Shown: positions 31,140 through 42,690, counted from the first letter of the stretch. The stretch: DNA of 64,000 bases from Strigamia acuminata (GCA_949358305.1 OX442314.1:36615211-36679210); one strand, 5' to 3'. A program made the numbers and translations. The notes: generated from the sequence alone by a model not told the origin.

Positions 31140-32125
31140 CAGGTTCGCAGCGATCTTTTTTTTATGTTTTCGCAAAATTTGATTGATTTATCCGGTGTTA
31201 AAATGTTTCATTTGTTCCCGTCTTCTCGAAGTTTTTCGTTCCGCCATTTTCACATTGGCCACGTTGACGGTAAGTTTTTGTTGCAACTTTTCATCCAACT
31301 TTAACTTTTTATGCATCTCGCTTCCGTTATTTTATTTTATTTATGGTTGATTTCTACAGTACCAGTATATTTAAAAATTATTTGGGGACAGAAAAATCCA
31401 ACTCTCTACCTCCTCGTGGTTGTCCCTGGGCCACTGCTAACAGTGGTGCTGAATGAGAGCTCTGGTGTTCGGAATTTGGATTCTGATTTTTTTATTATTC
31501 TCGACAAGTTTGTGTTTGATCATCGCTGATTCTTGAACCTATTGGTTTGACGCTGTCTCCAGTCTCCATTTCACGTTCGTTTCTCCTTTGTGGATTTTTA
31601 ATGTTTATTTTGGGTCCTGATGAGCCTGGAACACGCGTCGTCTCCGAAGGCCATGTCAAAATCTTCCCTTGGTTCGCATTCGCAGCGATCTTTTGTTTGA
31701 TGTTATCGCAAAATTTGATCGATTCATCTGTTGTTAAAATGTTTCATTAGTTTCCGTAGTTTTTCGTTCCGCCATTTTTATATTTGTCACGTTGGGGGTA
31801 AGTTTTTGTTAAAACTTTTCACCCAACTTTACATTTTTATACTTCTCGTTTCCGTTCTTTTATTTTATTATGGTTGATTTATACAGTACCAGTACCTCCT
31901 CGCGGTTGTCCCTGGGCCACTGTTAACGGTGGTGCTGAATGAGAGCTCTGGTGTTCGGAATTTGGATTCTGATTTTATTGTTATTCCAATGCGGATTAAT
32001 CTTTCAATTTATTCTCGACAACTTTGTGTTTGATCATCGCTGATTCTTGAAACTACTGATTTGACGCTGTCTCCAGTCTCCATTTTACGTTTGTTTCTCT
32101 TTTTGTGGATTTTTAATGTTTATTT
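31140..32125. repeat. tandem duplication, unit about 535 bp
   Basis: The block starting TTCGCAGCGATCTTTT (31145) recurs at about 31680 with the same landmarks in order: AAAATTTGATTGATT, GTTCCGCCATTTT, CAGTACCAGTA, GGTTGTCCCTGGGCCACTG and CTGTCTCCAGTCTCCATTT. Diverged by point changes and small indels. No coding potential. Confidence 0.75.
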
Positions 32126-32141
32126 GACAAATGTTTTGGGT

Positions 32142-32330
32142 CCTGTAAGACTGCATTCCAATAAATGAGTGTAGCGTTTACCCGTGTGAAATTTTAATGC
32201 ATAATATGTGGTATTGTAAGACTGCATTCCATTGAATGAGTGTAGCATTTACCAGGCATGCAATTTAATACACATTTGGTATTGTGAGACTGCATTCTAT
32301 TGAATGAGTCTAAGCATTTATCAGAAATGG
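32142..32330. repeat. three copies of a ~67-bp repeat
   Basis: GACTGCATTC followed by AATGAGT and a TTTACC/TTTATC motif occurs at about 32149, 32220 and 32288. Confidence 0.7.
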
Positions 32331-32859
32331 TGTTTTATTATGGGTTTCTGGTTAATTTGCATTTTTTATTTTGGATTCATACATTTTGTTAAACATTTCT
32401 TATCAATTTGACGTTGTTCCATCGGATTGTGGGATTTCAAGTGACTATTGTTGATGTAACCCATTCACTAAGCATCCTTACTATCAGGTTTACACGCACG
32501 CATGCGAGTGTGTCAGTTTTGTTTCTTCAGTCAGAATTTTCTATTTCATATTGCTTTCTGCAATAACTGCATCAAAATTGACAATGAATGTCACTTCACA
32601 TAAATTGACAGTCTAAAAATGATTTTGTTGCCACCTTTAGATTATGGAAATCAGTGTCAGATTTATAGGCTTTAAAAACTTGTATGCTTTAAACAATGCA
32701 TATATCCTTTTGGTGGTTTTATCCGAAGTAAAACACTTTCCAACAAGAATTCATCAGTATATCTCATTCCATTTTTTTTCTTTGACTGCAAACATTTTGA
32801 CATTTTTATCATCATTTCATACACCATCCTTTATTTCTTATGAATTGCTGGTGTACTAG

Positions 32860-33420
32860 GCTTTGAGGATTGTTTGTAAATTGCTTCTGCATCTCTAATT
32901 GCAATTTACTTTTTGGAAAAGGCTGGTAGTGCTAATTTAGTTTGATACACGGCAATAGCATCATGAACATTAAAACCCCTGTCCATTAAAACCAAAGTAC
33001 CAGGTAACAAATTATTCAAGAAATTACAATTCTGTTATATATATTTATCATTATAAGTTATCATCCCTTGTGGAGAAATGCCAATTAAAATTTTACGCCG
33101 TTATAGGTGTTTATAAGAGCTCCATGTTGTTGCATGAGCTGTTTTGTTACTTGGCCTATTGATGATGATGATCTCAAAGCTATCTATTATTACAGACACC
33201 TGCTGTTCAAAAGCAGACCGGAAACGAGAAGGCATGATTTTTTTTTGCGATTCCCTGTTGGGCCAGAATATTAGTTGTTTAAGTAATCTTTCATAATGTC
33301 TAAAATTACGTAGAAATTTCTTTCTATAGTTCTTGAAACATCAAATCTGTAAGCTAAATCTTTAAATGGACAATTAAGTTATTGATAGCAGCGATGGCGG
33401 AGGTGTTATCCATTTAAATT
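32860..33420 (-). pseudogene. DDE_Tnp_4 (Harbinger-like) transposase relic
   Basis: Reading the minus strand across several frames: FKDLAYRFDVSRTIERNF (helix-turn-helix-like), MPSRFRSAFEQQVSVIIDSFEI, TWSSYKH, ILIGISPQGMI, and LLPGTLVLMDRGFNVHDA, the order and spacing of the DDE_Tnp_4 family used by PIF/Harbinger-type elements. The catalytic Asp of IIDSFE and of MDRGF are still present. Many stops and frameshifts; non-functional. Confidence 0.75.
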
Positions 33421-34039
33421 TTGACCACGGAGCCTGACAATTCCCGTGCAAAAGCTGATATGGAGTCTCGTTTTCTAAACTCTTTGTCGGGCACCGATTT
33501 CGAATGTAATTCGAACGTTAATTTCTTGGTCCCAATTCTCGTCCGCGTTGTGCTCGGTCTCGAGCATTTCCTCGTCTCCATTATCCTCAGCCATCGCGAG
33601 GATCGCGCACACAAGTCGGCCACGATAAAATGTCCTAAAAAGTGCCTCAAAAACTTATAAAAACTTAGTTTAAAATGTGATGACTGTCACGTGCGGAGGT
33701 AGCGGGTGAAAATGAGGCAATCGTGGAGGATTCTGGGTAATTTACTCCAGAACCAGGCGTTTAAGACTTGTGCGCAGCAGCCCGTGCGCATGTTACGCTA
33801 TGGGGCTCCTTTGTCTCTACACCCGTGCGCGATCGCTGCTACGGGGTCTTTTGCACGCGGTATCCGACCCGTGCCGACTATTTTGCTACGGGTCCCGCGT
33901 TTCCACGCCATCTTGTGACGTGAATTCGACCGAAATCGCTTGTTGGACTTAGCGAATTTTTCAGAGTCTCGGATTTTGATGGCTAGCGCTGTCGATCGAT
34001 CAATTTTTGTTTTCAGCGTCGCCATCGACTCGTAACTTC

Positions 34040-34610
34040 ATTTACATTTTTCCTGTGACCTTTCCGCCTTTTATAAACGGATTATTTTTTCGGGGTCGCA
34101 GGTGATGGGCTGAGACAGGTACGATATTTTTTGTTTTGCTTGTCTGTACCTCCTCGTGTTTATTTTCTTTTTTATCCATTTGTTTTGTGTTTATTTCAGA
34201 AGTTTCTTCTGTTTCCCCCCTCACTAAAATTGGATTCGGAACGGATTCAACGATCTCGTTCGCCGGAGGTGATGGGGCGTCGACGTATTCCTCGTTATCG
34301 CTTGGCGGTGATTTTTTCGACTCGCCAGCGAACATGTCGACGATTTGGCCGTCAGTTTTGGACTTGACTTGACTTGACTTGGCCCTTGGCCCACATTTCC
34401 TGCGGGAATTCCGGAACGTACGGAGTTAATTCTCGTACTTGGATTGATTTATGCTCGGTATTATCCTCGAGCTTTCGCAATTTATATGCGTTACCGCCAT
34501 GCTTGTTCTCAAATAATCGTCAAATTCTTTATTCACGTATTCTTTTCCGTTGTCCGATCGAATTGTGATCGAATTGTCTTCACTCGACATCCAGTTTGCT
34601 TCTCGCAAAG
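34040..34610 (-). pseudogene. Ty1/copia integrase relic
   Basis: Minus-strand frame with ITIRSDNGKEYVNKEFDDYL, the second catalytic Asp region of copia integrase. A downstream acidic, Lys-rich stretch (ending KKENKHEE...) resembles the copia region after integrase. An AAGTC repeat interrupts it at about 34365-34382. Truncated and frameshifted. The 33660-34040 stretch before it shows nothing recognisable. Confidence 0.6.
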
Positions 34611-35120
34611 TCCTGAAAGCTTCGATAACCTCGTTCTTGTGTTTGAGGAAATAAACCTTAAATTATTTATTTTAGGCCATTATAATATAAATAAAACAAC
34701 AAATATTAATCAATTTATAACTTACCGTGGATCTCTTTTTTGCTGCAAAGTTTTGTCTGTTCAACTTTGCTATCCATTCTTTTTTTGTTTCTTCATTTGT
34801 GGGGAATGAATGTACAACCCCAAGCCATAATATTGGAATACTCGGATTTTGTCAGTATTCCATGTTCCTCAAATGGGCTAGAAAGAAAAGTTTCAAAGTT
34901 AAACAAATATCCACAAAAATACTTTGAAAACATGTTTAATTGGCTTTATTTTAAGCAAAAAAAATTAAAAAAAGGTGAGATATTTATCCCACTATCCATA
35001 AAAACGTCTGTGACAAAACATTAGAATTGCAAAAGTCTTCCAGAAATGCGTATACTGGACTCAGGCAATGTTCATATTCAAGCCACCTGGGTTGACCATC
35101 TTGTTTATTAGCCCGGTAAT

Positions 35121-35375
35121 CTAGGGGACCACGATTGCTCGAATCTCTATTTGGTTTTCAAAATTATTTGTTGCTCTAAGTGTTACCTGCACTAATTTTC
35201 TCGTGGTTGATTGGATCGTTGTTTCTCCGAATGGCATGATGTTCATTGGTCGTTCACCGATTTCTTGTGCTCCGAGTTCCTTGGCTAATTGTTCTGTTAC
35301 AAAGGTCCGATGGCTGCCACTGTCGAAAAAGCATTGGACTGTTTTGTGTTTGGTTTTGGATTCAACGTTAACCAT
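35121..35375 (-). pseudogene. BEL/Pao-type aspartic protease relic
   Basis: CFFDSGSHRTFVTEQLAKELG is the active-site motif of the BEL/Pao peptidase (DSGS), followed by PMNIMPFGE. Only about 85 codons remain. 34620-35120 has no recognisable content. Confidence 0.7.
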
Positions 35376-35596
35376 CAGGACCTGAAATATAAATCTGGGT
35401 GATTATGTTCCACTACCGCGGTGACTTTGGTCTCGTCGTCATCTTCTTCATCGCACAATGCAGTGTTGTGTCGTCTTTTACATTTGTCGCAGCATGTTTT
35501 CGACTCGCATTTGTTTGCACGAGTAGAAATAAAATAAAATCGTCACTTTTCGGCAAATTTCCATTAGTTTTTGAGTTTTCTTCAGTTTGCTCACTT

Positions 35597-35839
35597 TCAT
35601 GTTTGTGTAATGGGATCAAATTTTCCTAACAACTCCATTAATTCTAAGAAATTCCCATTGTTTTGATCAAACAATTTATCCGAACTTCCTCTAAATGCCA
35701 GCAGTTGGGAAGCACATAATTGAACAACAGCAATAATTCTCTTTAAAATATCTCGCCAATGTTGTTGTTCCAGTTGTAAGATTCGCTGTTGTTCTTTGTC
35801 AATAGTCTTGCCTATTTTCAATCGAGTGTCTAATTCCAT
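35597..35839 (-). pseudogene. hAT-related (ZMYM1/DUF4371-like) transposase fragment
   Basis: QQHWRDILKRIIAVVQLC, LLAFRGSSDKLF and NGNFLELMELLGKFDP match the start of the DUF4371 region of hAT-like proteins. Eighty codons, cut at both ends; it abuts the gypsy integrase relic. Confidence 0.7.
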
Positions 35840-35842
35840 CCA

Positions 35843-36379
35843 CTAGGTTCGTGATGCGAATGCAAATTCGTTTAAAAAACGTGGCCATTGAGAATGAACG
35901 TCAGAGTAAATGGCCAACATCATTTTGAGATTACGATTAGCTCGCTCAGTCGGGTTGGCGGCGGCGTGATATGGACTCACGTGAGCGATCTGGATATGGT
36001 GTTTCTTGCAGAAGTCGTTAAAAATCGTTGATACGAATTGTTTCCCGTTGTCGCTCAAGATTTTCTTGGGGTAGCCCCAGCAATGAAAAACTTCACTTAA
36101 TTTGTTTACAATTGACTCGCTTGAGGCGGTAGTTAGTGCGAACACTTCTATCCACTTGGTGCATTGGTCAATGATAACAAGAATTCATTGTAGTTGTGAT
36201 CGTCCAGCAGGTTTTGGGCCCATTAGATCGATACACACTGTTTGCCAGGGGTTAGTCATGTTGTGAGGTGTGTATGACGCCCTGTGCTTCCTATGTTGCC
36301 TGGGTTTGTATTGCTGGCAGCGAGTACAGCTTCGTAAGTAATTCTGTACGTCCCTAATCATTCTTGGCCAGTAATACAT
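35843..36379 (-). pseudogene. Ty3/gypsy integrase relic
   Basis: One minus-strand frame with a single internal TGA near 36186. It has MYYWPRMIRDVQNYL, CTRCQQYK (zinc region), VCIDLMGPKP (first Asp), ILSDNGKQFVS (second Asp) and NPTERANRNLK (Glu), so all three catalytic acidic residues are kept. Truncated before the C-terminal domain. Not part of E1/E2. Confidence 0.85.
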
Positions 36380-36399
36380 GAGTTTGGCTCTCTCAGAGT

Positions 36400-36720
36400 T
36401 TTGCTCATTTCTGGTTCAAAAACTCATTTTTGGACCAAAAATTTACTTAATAAAATATTCTAAAATGTTCTGAGCAGTTATCATTCACCATTTGTAAACG
36501 ACCAGCTAAAGTTTTGGCAATTTTATCTGGAACAATGGTTATGTCTGGATGCAATCCTTGAGACTCCTTTTGCATGTCTCTAACATGCATTTGAAGCGAG
36601 ACAGCATCCTCTCCATGCTGGAAATCAATTTTTAGCTAAAAATAAAAAATAAAAAAGGTCATGAATGAAATGTAAAAAATATATTAGATTAGTTTAATCT
36701 TTTTACTCAACCGTTTTTCA
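36400..36720 (-). repeat. dispersed repeat module, copy 1
   Basis: Shares most bases with 51940-52330. On the minus strand an AG acceptor precedes an exon-like frame (LKIDFQHGEDAVSLQMHVRD, ITIVPDKIAKTLAG). Protein not recognised. In both copies a PHD-finger frame lies 1.2-1.6 kb upstream on the same strand, so this is probably one end of a mobile unit. Confidence 0.65.
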
Positions 36721-36859
36721 GAAACAGGTTCAAGTATTATATTGGCAGCACGTTTGATTTTGCCTGCGTACTTCTGCTTCATGACCTGAACTTCAGCAGA
36801 TGAATTTGTTCTCTTATAATATTTGAATTGGTATCTTAACTGACCTTTCCAATAATTCT

Positions 36860-37165
36860 TAAAATATACAGTATATGTATGGTTTATTTTAATGTGACAA
36901 TCTGTCGAAAAACATAAACAACATAAAAGAGTGGTTATTCCCACTAACCATGGTTGATTCGTTGTTCATATTCTGCATATCCTTGTGCTCGTGGGCGCAG
37001 AAGTCAACTGTGATGATCTGGTACAGCTATCGGTGGGTTGTGTTGGTTAGTGAAAACCAACTTGAGAAAATAAAGTAACCTCCTTTTGGACCGGCGGGAT
37101 ATTTCTCTGCCCAGGTGCAATGACTCCAGGTCAATGCAATGGCTACATTGATTTTTTGTATTTTG
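36860..37165 (-). pseudogene. TET/JBP-like dioxygenase core exons, copy 1
   Basis: The exon at 36949-37023 reads IITVDFCAHEHKDMQNMNN, matching the metal-binding core of TET/JBP dioxygenases (DFCAHxHxDxxNM with the H-x-D iron ligands). A donor GTTAGT follows the ATG of STM, and an acceptor TCGACAG at 36902 leads to IVTL. After that the sequence diverges into an unrelated AT-rich segment. A candidate upstream exon (TWSHCTWAEKYPAGPKGG, about 37077-37150) precedes it, but the joining frame does not fit cleanly. The second copy at 63.6-63.8 kb keeps the continuation. The enzymes oxidise 5-methylcytosine or thymine; here only the core motif is seen. Confidence 0.55.
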
Positions 37166-37195
37166 GCTGTGGAATAAAAAGACTGCAGCAAATAT

Positions 37196-37530
37196 TTAAA
37201 AAAAATACAATGAAACAGTATACTTACAAACAAATGTCCAATACGGCATGTTTGGGGGAGCCATGTCGTTGAATGTGCGATGAAAATTTTCCTGTAAATT
37301 GTTGGTCCTGTCTTTTTGTTTGTAGACACTGATCCGGGCCGGTCCAATTTGGTTAATGCAGTAATTGGTGAAATACTGGAAGAAGTCATCCATTTCTTGC
37401 TGAATAGCTCTAGTGTAATTGACGGCTCTGGGTGCAAATGCAGTCTGTGTAGAAAATAAAATACTGTAATCAAAACAATCAAATACCATAGGAGATCTAA
37501 CTTTAATTTCATCCAGTCCAATAGCAATTT
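37196..37530 (-). pseudogene. MULE-like transposase C-terminal fragment
   Basis: INQIGPARISVYKQKDRTNNLQENFHRTF and PPNMPYWTFV match the RTNN..E..H...W.F pattern near the C-terminus of MULE-type transposases in arthropods. It follows the Mutator-like piece in the same open frame through an intron-like AT stretch. Confidence 0.5.
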
Positions 37531-37539
37531 TCTCTTGGG

Positions 37540-37824
37540 GGAGCAATGCCAATTTAACCTTATGTTCATCATGCAACCAGTTCAATCCTTGAACAATTAT
37601 ATCCGCTTCCATTCCAGTTGACGTCCCGTGCCAATTGCGATTGCAAATATGCTCTCTGGGTTCAACATTTGTTTCACTGGACTTACAAATCACACAGTGT
37701 TTGTTTCTAATACCAGCAAATATAACTTTTTTAATGTGATTTCCAATAATAACAGCAGTACCACTGTTACATTGTAGCCATGTCCATACGAACCCTTACT
37801 TCAGCTGCCATCAATAATTGCTGC
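37540..37824 (-). pseudogene. Mutator-like transposase relic
   Basis: AAIIDGS then TGA then SKGSYGHGYN, a frameshift, GTAVIIGNHIKKVIFAGIRNKHCVIC and HICNRNWHGTSTGMEADII match the Mutator-like transposase domain (DGSW.KRGYG, NK.C..C, NW.GSS..ME). The first catalytic Asp is present. Broken by one stop and one frameshift. Confidence 0.75.
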
Positions 37825-37949
37825 AAAAACTTGTTAATCCACGTGCGATCGAATGCGGGTAAGAAGTGCGGCATTCTATGCACTTTTTAGCACTTTTTAC
37901 CGGCAAAAATTCAATCAAATTTTTGGAAGCAAAATAAAAAAAAATTTAC

Positions 37950-38106
37950 TTTCTAACTTTAACTGGGCTGCTATCAATGCCCATCGATTTTCTTTAAGGC
38001 CTACGTCCTTATATCGATTATCCCTTGTATCATACAAGAATGGAAAATCTCTCGCCACTTCTATCAACAATTCATTGTTGACTTTAGATCGGGTACGGGG
38101 AGCCAT
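37950..38106 (-). pseudogene. MADF-domain exon
   Basis: MAPRTRSKVNNELLIEVARDFPFLYD...YKDVGLKENRWALIAAQL is the first half of a MADF (Adf-1-type Myb/SANT-like) DNA-binding domain. It ends at a GTAAAT donor at about 37950. It is in frame with the PHD-finger frame upstream and may be fused to it or be its own first exon. The second half was not found next to it. Confidence 0.6.
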
Positions 38107-38762
38107 TTTGCCTAAATTTTGCAGATTGCAGAAGTGACCAAAGGTCAATATGACGTCACTTTCTACAACATCACAAACTTTGCCAATATCACAACAAGAA
38201 GTAATTTCTTCGGGAATACAATCAGAACTCTTTACAATGTCAATTTCATTCAAGGGAATTATATTTTTGTTAACAGTTTTTTGTGTTATCAAACAATTTG
38301 GACAAGCATACGTGCTCAGTAACAATACTTGAATAAATGATCTGTTTTCATTAATTTAATACACCATAAATGAAACCAGTTACAGCAAAAATCACATTTA
38401 ATCATATTATTTCCTCTGGTGAAAACTTGCTGACAAGCAAAGCATATTCTACTACCAGCACCTTCTTCAACATATTCATTCACTGAATGAAGAAAAAATG
38501 GCTCTGTTTCCACAAATTTCATATTAACCACATCCTTCAAACCTTTAATGTTTTTCTTATATGTAGAATAAAGCCACAATTGAGTGCTTTTGTTTACTGA
38601 AAAACCAAAATTTTTCAAAGCAATGTTTACATTTAACCAAACAGGACTATTAGATTTGGAAAATTCACATCTGTTTCTTTCATTTTCAACAATTATGTTA
38701 GCTAATTGCTCTGGTGAAATTTTTGACCACCTTGCTTTTGAAACACCTCCTTCTTTAGACAT
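38107..38762 (-). pseudogene. PHD-finger protein of a repeat unit, copy 1
   Basis: Starts MSKEGGVSKARWSKISPEQ and keeps CFACQQVF, MIKCDFCCNWFHLWC and, after a one-base frame change at about 38330, STYACPNC, a complete PHD-type zinc finger. The paralogue at 52.9-54.0 kb has the same order. PHD fingers read histone tails; in transposons they may guide integration, but this is a guess. Broken by the frameshift. Confidence 0.65.
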
Positions 38763-39027
38763 TTAGAATTAATAGAATTATTAAAATCAAATGGGGTAAC
38801 TCAAATCAAATGGGATTATTCGAACCAAATAGAACCAAACGAACCAAACGAACCAAGCTACAGTACAAGTACAGTAAGTACAAGGCAGCTATAATCTGTT
38901 CTCTGGCAAAGCAAATCCAAACAACACCAAATTCAAATGAAAAGGAAAAGCAGCCAGATAGCAAGCTAATTATCTGATACAGAAAGTACAAGGCAGCTAT
39001 ACTCTTTTCTCTGGCAAAGCAAATCCA

Positions 39028-39140
39028 AGAAACAGACGTAATAATGCCAAGAGCTTGCAAACGGTGCAACTCTTTCTCGAGATCAGGCTTGACCGACAAT
39101 GGCACTGGATACGCCTTGAAGAAAATTGGTTTAAATGTTT
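39028..39140 (-). pseudogene. Ty3/gypsy reverse transcriptase scrap
   Basis: FFKAYPVPLSVKPDLEKELH followed by RLQALGIITSVS is the N-terminal motif of gypsy reverse transcriptase (R..P...R..VE.EL.RL...GII). Only about 35 codons. To its left (38800-39027) lie two copies of TACAAGGCAGCTATA followed by CTGGCAAAGCAAATCCAA. Confidence 0.65.
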
Positions 39141-39231
39141 TGTCAATGTCTATACTGACTTACAGTAAGTTGCAATCATGTGATCCACAGTATCTACACC
39201 GCCCATTGTCGAATTATACGTAAGAATGATA

Positions 39232-39960
39232 TCAGGTTTTTTTGTCATCCCTGTTAGAAATAATGTCGTCGTGATGTTCGGATGAAATTAACAAAACACA
39301 TTTTTTTTTCTGGGGAATGTAAGAAACGAGTGTCATGTTTGGTGCAAATGCAAATATCGATGAGAATATTTCACGACCCTTTACATTGGTTAAGACAGGT
39401 GGTAATTCCCTTTTGTTCTTGCGAATAGTGCCCAAATACGTCAAATTATGCAGCAATAACTCCTCGATTAAAGCCTTACTCAAAAAAAAATTATCTGCCG
39501 TCACTCCCCTTCCAGAACCAAAATATGGCTTGACCATGTCCAGGACAACTCTTTTTCCCTGATTCATTTTTCGCTGAGGCTTTTGGTCTTCCTTGCGCAT
39601 TTCTTTTCCCGTGTATATTTGCAGATTGCATGTACAATTTGTTTTAGAACATATACAGGCCCAAGCTTTTATACCGTAACGTCCAGGCTTCGATTTTATG
39701 TATTGCCTAAAACAACAATTTCCCCGAAATTTGATTAGCTGCTCATCCACTGACAGGTGGGAATGGGGTTTGAATAACGTGGACAAAATCGACACAAATT
39801 CCTCGAACAGGTCTTTCATCGGCGACAACTTTTCCGGTCACTCGGTATCGTGTCTTGTCATCGTATCATCAAATCGCAAAAAGTGTAGGAGAGACTTGGA
39901 ATCAATTGGGCTATATAGTGATTCGTATATCCACCGTTTGGAATTGCTATTCATTTTATT
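39232..39960 (-). pseudogene. piggyBac-type transposase relic
   Basis: LSPMKDLFEEF, LSVDEQLIKFRGNC, FRQYIKSKPGRYGIKAW, MVKPYFGSGRGVTADNFFLS and LTYLGTIRKNKRELPP are the DDE_Tnp_1_7 core of piggyBac transposases with the catalytic Asp residues of VDEQ and TADNFF. A short upstream piece (LLHFLRFDDTMTR) lies across a stop at about 39840. The C-terminal third is missing. No TTAA-flanked ends were found. Confidence 0.85.
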
Positions 39961-40182
39961 CATTTTATTCATTGTATACTCAGTTCTTTTGACATGAGTA
40001 AGCTGATCGATATTCAAATCAAATTTAATTCCGGAGAAGGCGGGGCGGATAAAACGAAAGGATTCGAAGTAATTTTACGCCAAGCAGGCAAATAGTTTCG
40101 TAAAAGGATAGATACGTTTTTGATTTATCACAGAACAGTTCTTTATTTCTTACATTAGCTGCTGTTACAGCTAGACTCGAGT

Positions 40183-40548
40183 TTATTTCTTCTGTGGTTT
40201 GCCGCATTGTTTCTCGGTATTAGAATTATCAAATTCAACAATTGAACACACAATGTTCGTACAGCGATTATTATCGTACCTATTGTAAGGTTGGTAACGA
40301 CGGAAGCCTTTGTCCTTGTCTTTCCGCGACTCAGACTTATCGTAAGTCGCCTTACTCGTTATTTTCTTCATTTCATCGTATTCTTTTATGTGTTTGCTCA
40401 GGTCCGGCCCGAACAATTCGAAAGGAAAAATGATCTTTCCTTTTGCAAACTGTTTATATTTTGGTGCAAGGTAATCGGCAAAATCTGTTCGTCGGCGCAA
40501 CGTTGCTGCCATGTTCATAGAACCTAACAAGGTCATGGCTTCGGCCAA
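40183..40548 (-). pseudogene. DIRS-like gag C-terminal fragment
   Basis: TLLGSMNMAATLRRRTDFAD, YKQFAKGK and FELFGPDLSKHI resemble the LLG...RR...LFG.DL pattern of DIRS-type gag proteins. A related N-terminal piece lies at 49057-49602. Assigned by eye. Confidence 0.4.
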
Positions 40549-40559
40549 GTGACGGGGTC

Positions 40560-40775
40560 AAGATTCCTGGCCACGATGTCCTTCATCGCCGATGCAAGTG
40601 GAATAAACGTATTTCCAGCTAGTTCTTCATTTTTTCTGCCATACTTAATGGCAGGTAGATAACTAAGATCTGTTCCATACAGCAGAGTTTTCAACAAACT
40701 TAGTGGTTTCATGCATTTTATCATTTCTCCAAATTTGGAGGATGATAATTTGTCCTTCCTTCTTTCTAACCACAC
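40560..40775 (-). pseudogene. YqaJ-like nuclease fragment
   Basis: WLERRKDKLSSSKFGEMIKC and AIKYGRKNEELAGNTF fit the YqaJ exonuclease family (W...R...+TAS.FG; A...G..NE), often carried by invertebrate DNA transposons. The DIRS-like piece joins it at about 40560. Confidence 0.55.
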
Positions 40776-41937
40776 ATTGTTATTACTCTGCCCTCTGGTT
40801 TCAACTTCAGTGGATTGAATTTCTTCTTCTGTTAGTTGAGGATAATTATCTGATATATATGTACTAACAAGTACCTGAAACTCAGCAGAAATAATATAAT
40901 TGGGTATTCCTGTAACATAAAATAGTGTGCTTATAAATAAAGCTTACGTACAAGTTAGAATGCATAATTACTCTACCTAATGTATTATCACAGCAAGTAG
41001 ATTCCAGTTGACTTATTAGAATAATGTTATTTTCTATAAATTTTATAAAATTATTATTGTTTTGAGTTATCAGTTATACGGAAAAAAAATAATTTACCAG
41101 TACTCTGATTAATATCGCTGTCGGACTTTTCATTTAATTCTTCTGTGTTGACATTGTTGTCATTAACAATACTTGTACACAATGTTTGTTCTACATTAGG
41201 GTTTCAAAAAATATATTATTGATAAATTAATTTTTTTAAATAGCAAACATAAATCGTAATAATGCTGAACAAAAGCACTTGTTGGTTAGCAATATTGAAA
41301 TAATTTAAAACGTGCTTCTGCATCAATATCCCGGTGTTGCGGTGCTCTGGGATCATAGCAGTCTGTTGTAGGCTTTTTTGTTTTAGCACGTTTAACCTGA
41401 CCCTATAATAACAGGTAATATTAATATTATTGAAAAATAATTTGTAAGTAATTACAAAAGTAGAAAAGTAAATCAAACCTGGTCAAGTCTTTGAATTGTA
41501 AGTTCACTTATCCTCTTCCCAGTGCCAATCCCTGTTGGTGTGCAACCCACTTACATCAAAGCTCTGTGCAGCTTTTATCATCAGGAATATTTTCGATTTT
41601 TTTTTCTAAAAGGAATACTAAAACTTCCAGTAATCCTCCAATGTGATGGCAAGATCCTGATAAACTTTTGAAAAAAATACACCAAGTTATTAAAATTATA
41701 ATTGGAGAAAAAAGTAGCTTAACAAATTTACCCAGCTGGACAAGAACAGTGTGCATCTAAAAATTTTTAAAGACGCACATACACTGTGGGGATGTGGTCT
41801 TTGAGATGGCAGGACATCACATTTAACTATCGCATTTATTTGTTCATGTGGATTGTGCAAAATTTAATTTGTTTTTACATATCCACCATATGCATATTTA
41901 TATCTCTTATCTGAATTAATGGGTAGAAATGTTTAAC
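40776..41937. other. AT-rich stretch without recognised content
   Basis: Short frames only, none with a domain I know. It is likely decayed transposon sequence. Confidence 0.35.
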
Positions 41938-42690
41938 TCAAACCTGAAATTTTGTGACCTTCATCTGTTTCTCTGGACAGCAACTTGTTATTTTTTGTGT
42001 CTGTGTGAAATTTTGTAAAGGTTGAATTTCTTCTTTCCAAGAATCTAAGTAAACTAAAAAATGATTTTTCAACCACTGAAACAAAAAGTAGATTATTTTA
42101 TGAAGAAAAATATTAACTGCACAACTTACTAGCAACCTTTCATCAGTAGGGGATGTGTATGGCACTAGATTTACATTTCTTTTTCTGGTTCCAGCAAGTG
42201 CACTACGCACATTTACGCAATCGAACTATTTATTCATAAGTCGTACAGTTTCTGTTGCTTCTTCACCCATCAATTCTTCCACTGCAGCAGCAGTTCTGGC
42301 ACTTAACACTTGGCTTGCCAGCCTCGCATTCATTTTTAAGCAGCCTTGGCTTGCATTGGATGCTGCTGTTTGCAAAGCAGTTGTGGGTTGTTTTTAAAAG
42401 GTGTGGGCAATCACAAATGAACCAAAGAGGTCGTTCTGGAGCATATATATTTTTAGATTAATATGGCAGATCATCAGTTGAATTTCGTTTAAAAAGTTTC
42501 CTGTTGACACTTGCACAATCGGCAACAACAGCTATAACTTTTAAATCCAGCTACTTCAAGATGTTCAATTCCTTCCCACATGATTTTATGCAACTGTTCT
42601 TTCTTAAGGCTGTGTGTGGGAAAATGTGCATAGGTATACTTGAATCCTGTAACAGCTCCGCGGACGAAAAGTGCTAACATGTGACTCGCG
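41938..42690 (-). pseudogene. P-element-like (THAP9-type) transposase relic
   Basis: MLALFVRGAVTGFKYTYAHF, WEGIEHLEVAGFK, then in a shifted frame VIAVVADCASVNRKLF, then KMNARLASQVLSARTAA and FDCVNVRSALAGTRKR, the order found in P-element and THAP9 transposases. Several frameshifts. A second relic of the family is at 48319-48966. Confidence 0.7.

Noticed and set aside
33706-33952. Plus-strand frames over a GC-rich patch
   Set aside because: Made of short repeats (CCCGTGCGC, GCTACGGG); no domain or splice support.
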